A DNA stretch of 64,000 nt. Source: Chloroflexota bacterium. GTDB lineage: Bacteria > Chloroflexota > Anaerolineae > Aggregatilineales > Phototrophicaceae. The position numbers were made by a program, and so were the translations under genes. Shown here one piece after another: positions 62,328 through 64,000 of this stretch (positions within the stretch are counted from its first letter, which is position 1; every line of letters begins with the position of its first letter). The stretch spans positions 1-64,000 of the forward strand of contig JAPOWG010000043.1 of assembly GCA_026707745.1 (NCBI GenBank). Direction: 5' to 3'. The notes under the pieces are model-generated. The model saw only the letters and a list, made by a program, of their open reading frames with translations. It was not told the DNA's origin and ran no database searches.

Positions 62328-64000
62328 ATGGCAGCCAACGAAGGATCGTCCCACGATGTCGGATTGGTACGAAACCTTGGATTATTCGACATAACGATGA
62401 TCGGTGTCGGAGCGATGATCGGCGCCGGCATCTTTGTTTTGACGGGCATCGCCGCGGGCACGGCGGGTCCCGCGCTTATTCTGGCTTTCGCTATGAACGG
62501 CGTCATCACAGTGTTGACGGCGATGGTGTACGCCGAGTTAGGATCGGCGATACCGGAAGCGGGCGGCGGCTATTTGTGGGTTAAAGAAGGCTTGCCGGGT
62601 CCCAATGGATTTCTGGCGGGCTGGATGAGTTGGTTCGCGCATGCGGTCGCCGGCAGTCTCTACGGGGTCGGCTTTGGCGGGTTCATTTACGAGTTGATGC
62701 GGATTCTCTTTCTTGATCCGGAGGCGCACCACGCGGAGGGGGTGGGCGTCTTTCTATCGGGTCCCTTGCACTTGCCCTTTGGTCTGGAACTGACCGAAGC
62801 CGAGCTGGTGCAAAAGGGCTTCGCCGTATTGATCATCTTGCTCTTCTTGTACATCAATTACCGGGGCACGTCCGAGACGGGAGCGGTTGGCAATATCGTA
62901 ACGGTGTTGAAAGTCATCATCATTTTGATCTTCATCGTCAGCGGCTTGTTCGTCGTATTTGGCGATCCGATCCGCTTCGAAGCCTTCAATCCCTTCGCCC
63001 CGGGCGAGGGCATGCAGGGTATCATCGGCATTGTCAGCGCGATGGGCTTGACCTTCATTGCTTTTGAAGGCTACGAGATTATCGTGCAGGCTGGCGAGGA
63101 AGTGCGTAATCCGCGCAAGAATATTCCTCGCGCCGTTTTCCTGTCACTGGCCATCGTCGTGCCGATTTATATGCTGGTGGCTTTTGTCATCATTGGCGCG
63201 GTGGATCCGCCGGAAGGCAGGCTCATCCACGAGTGGCTGGGTGAGCTGGGCGAAATTGGCATCGCCCGCGCCGCCGCGCAGTTCATGCCATTTGGCACTT
63301 TCCTGATCATGTTGGGGGCCTTGCTTTCGACCATGAGCGCGCTTAACGCGACGACCTTTTCCTCGACCCGCGTTTCCTTCGCCATGGGGCGCGACCGCGC
63401 CTTGCCCGACAGTTTCTCCAATGTCAGTTCCAAGACGCGCACACCGAATATCGCCTTGGGCTGGTCGGGCGTATTGATCTTGTTCGTGGCTTTGACACTG
63501 CCGATCGAGGACGTCGCGGCTTCGGCGGATATCATGTTCATCTTGCTCTTCTTGCAGGTGAACCTGGCTGTGATCACCATACGCAGCAAATACGGCAAGA
63601 ACCTCAAGTACGGTTTCCTTTTGCCCTTCTTCCCCATCTTGCCGATGATCGCCATTGGCATGCAATTCTTGCTGGTGCTGTCGCTCTTCGAGGTATCTCG
63701 GATCGCATGGGTATATGCCGCAGTCTGGATCGGCGGTGGCTTCCTGATCTATTACTTCTATGCGCGGCCGCGGCAAGAACGCGCGCACAGGACGGCGGTA
63801 TTGCAACAGACGGAATTGATGAAACCCAAAGCGGACGCGCCCTATCGCGTGCTGGTGCCCGTTTCCAATCCTGAGACGCTATCAACCTTGCTGCCGCCGG
63901 CGATTCACGCCGCGGAGCAGAATGACGGCAAGGTAACGCTGCTGCACATTGTCACGGTGCCGTCGCCGACGCCTTTGTCCTCGGGCTATCGCTATTTAGA
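62328..64000 (+). CDS. APC-superfamily amino acid permease with C-terminal universal stress domain (partial)
   Basis: The gene runs off the window; 557 codons are seen, without a stop. The first ~480 residues form an amino-acid/polyamine permease with about twelve helices: ITMIGVGAMIGAGIFVLTGI is the unwound helix 1, followed by AYAELGSAIPEAGGGYLWV-like sequence and GLTFIAFEGYEIIVQAGEEV. After a linker, a UspA domain begins near residue 505 (PYRVLVPVSNPETLSTLLPP, then KVTLLHIVTV). Permease-USP fusions are known in bacteria and archaea; the USP part may sense ATP or AMP. The ATG lies in TAGACAAATG without a strong ribosome-binding site. Substrate unknown. Confidence 0.88.
   Translation, partial: MAANEGSSHDVGLVRNLGLFDITMIGVGAMIGAGIFVLTGIAAGTAGPALILAFAMNGVITVLTAMVYAELGSAIPEAGGGYLWVKEGLPGPNGFLAGWMSWFAHAVAGSLYGVGFGGFIYELMRILFLDPEAHHAEGVGVFLSGPLHLPFGLELTEAELVQKGFAVLIILLFLYINYRGTSETGAVGNIVTVLKVIIILIFIVSGLFVVFGDPIRFEAFNPFAPGEGMQGIIGIVSAMGLTFIAFEGYEIIVQAGEEVRNPRKNIPRAVFLSLAIVVPIYMLVAFVIIGAVDPPEGRLIHEWLGELGEIGIARAAAQFMPFGTFLIMLGALLSTMSALNATTFSSTRVSFAMGRDRALPDSFSNVSSKTRTPNIALGWSGVLILFVALTLPIEDVAASADIMFILLFLQVNLAVITIRSKYGKNLKYGFLLPFFPILPMIAIGMQFLLVLSLFEVSRIAWVYAAVWIGGGFLIYYFYARPRQERAHRTAVLQQTELMKPKADAPYRVLVPVSNPETLSTLLPPAIHAAEQNDGKVTLLHIVTVPSPTPLSSGYRYL

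Overview
The window is 64 kb of bacterial chromosome with a fairly high GC content and about 55 credible protein genes. I found no rRNA, tRNA, CRISPR array, transposase or phage gene. Several features together suggest Chloroflexota, probably an Anaerolineae-like lineage: a lipoprotein PBP with an NTF2-like (MecA_N) head, a DUF348/G5/3D wall protein, an F420-type PPOX enzyme, a TrhO homologue, a DUF348-rich envelope, many PhyH dioxygenases, and MalFG-type and Opp-type sugar transporters. No phylogenetic marker in the window proves this, so it remains an inference.

Layout. At 0.2-4.6 kb lie a DinB-like protein, an HhH-GPD DNA glycosylase, an S10 peptidase and recO. At 5-12.6 kb are two GT4 glycosyltransferases, a YccF membrane protein, a calcineurin-like phosphoesterase, trhO, a polyprenyl glycosylphosphotransferase (exopolysaccharide initiation) and a TetR repressor with a perfect 20-bp dyad in front of it. 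At 12.8-16.6 kb a class B PBP and a 3D-domain wall protein converge. At 16.8-20 kb is a znuACB-like zinc/manganese importer whose binding protein carries 16 tandem His/Asp/Glu-rich octapeptides. At 20-25 kb are a PhyH protein, a PPOX protein, a parAB pair, SRPBCC and DinB proteins, and rsfS. At 25-30.7 kb are an M1 peptidase, an ANT(6)-like nucleotidyltransferase, a UPF0173 hydrolase, a YceI-like protein and a coiled-coil protein.

The most unusual stretch is 30.8-35.7 kb. It holds a predicted ITPase (Ham1)-IMP-dehydrogenase-like fusion protein preceded by a long inverted repeat. After it come a decayed copy of its own C-terminus, two strong dyads, and two tandem paralogues of a family I do not recognise, each built of two internal repeats.

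From 36.4 to 47.5 kb, all on the minus strand, a four-gene cassette (PhyH, sugar-binding protein, two MalFG-type permeases) occurs twice in tandem and ends in two coupled zinc alcohol dehydrogenases. Different small intergenic repeats have entered the two copies. From 47.8 to 62 kb is a sugar-catabolic island: rpiA, a sugar isomerase/epimerase, a DeoR-LacI chimeric regulator divergent from a GH4 glycosidase, a five-gene Opp-type transporter, and araD and araA. Together these would import oligosaccharides, release sugars and feed L-arabinose toward the pentose phosphate pathway; no araB is visible. The window ends inside an amino-acid permease with a universal-stress-protein tail.

Intergenic space is rich in small palindromic repeats. 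A 19-bp sequence recurs at least four times, and in one case it sits as a clean insertion inside another repeat element.
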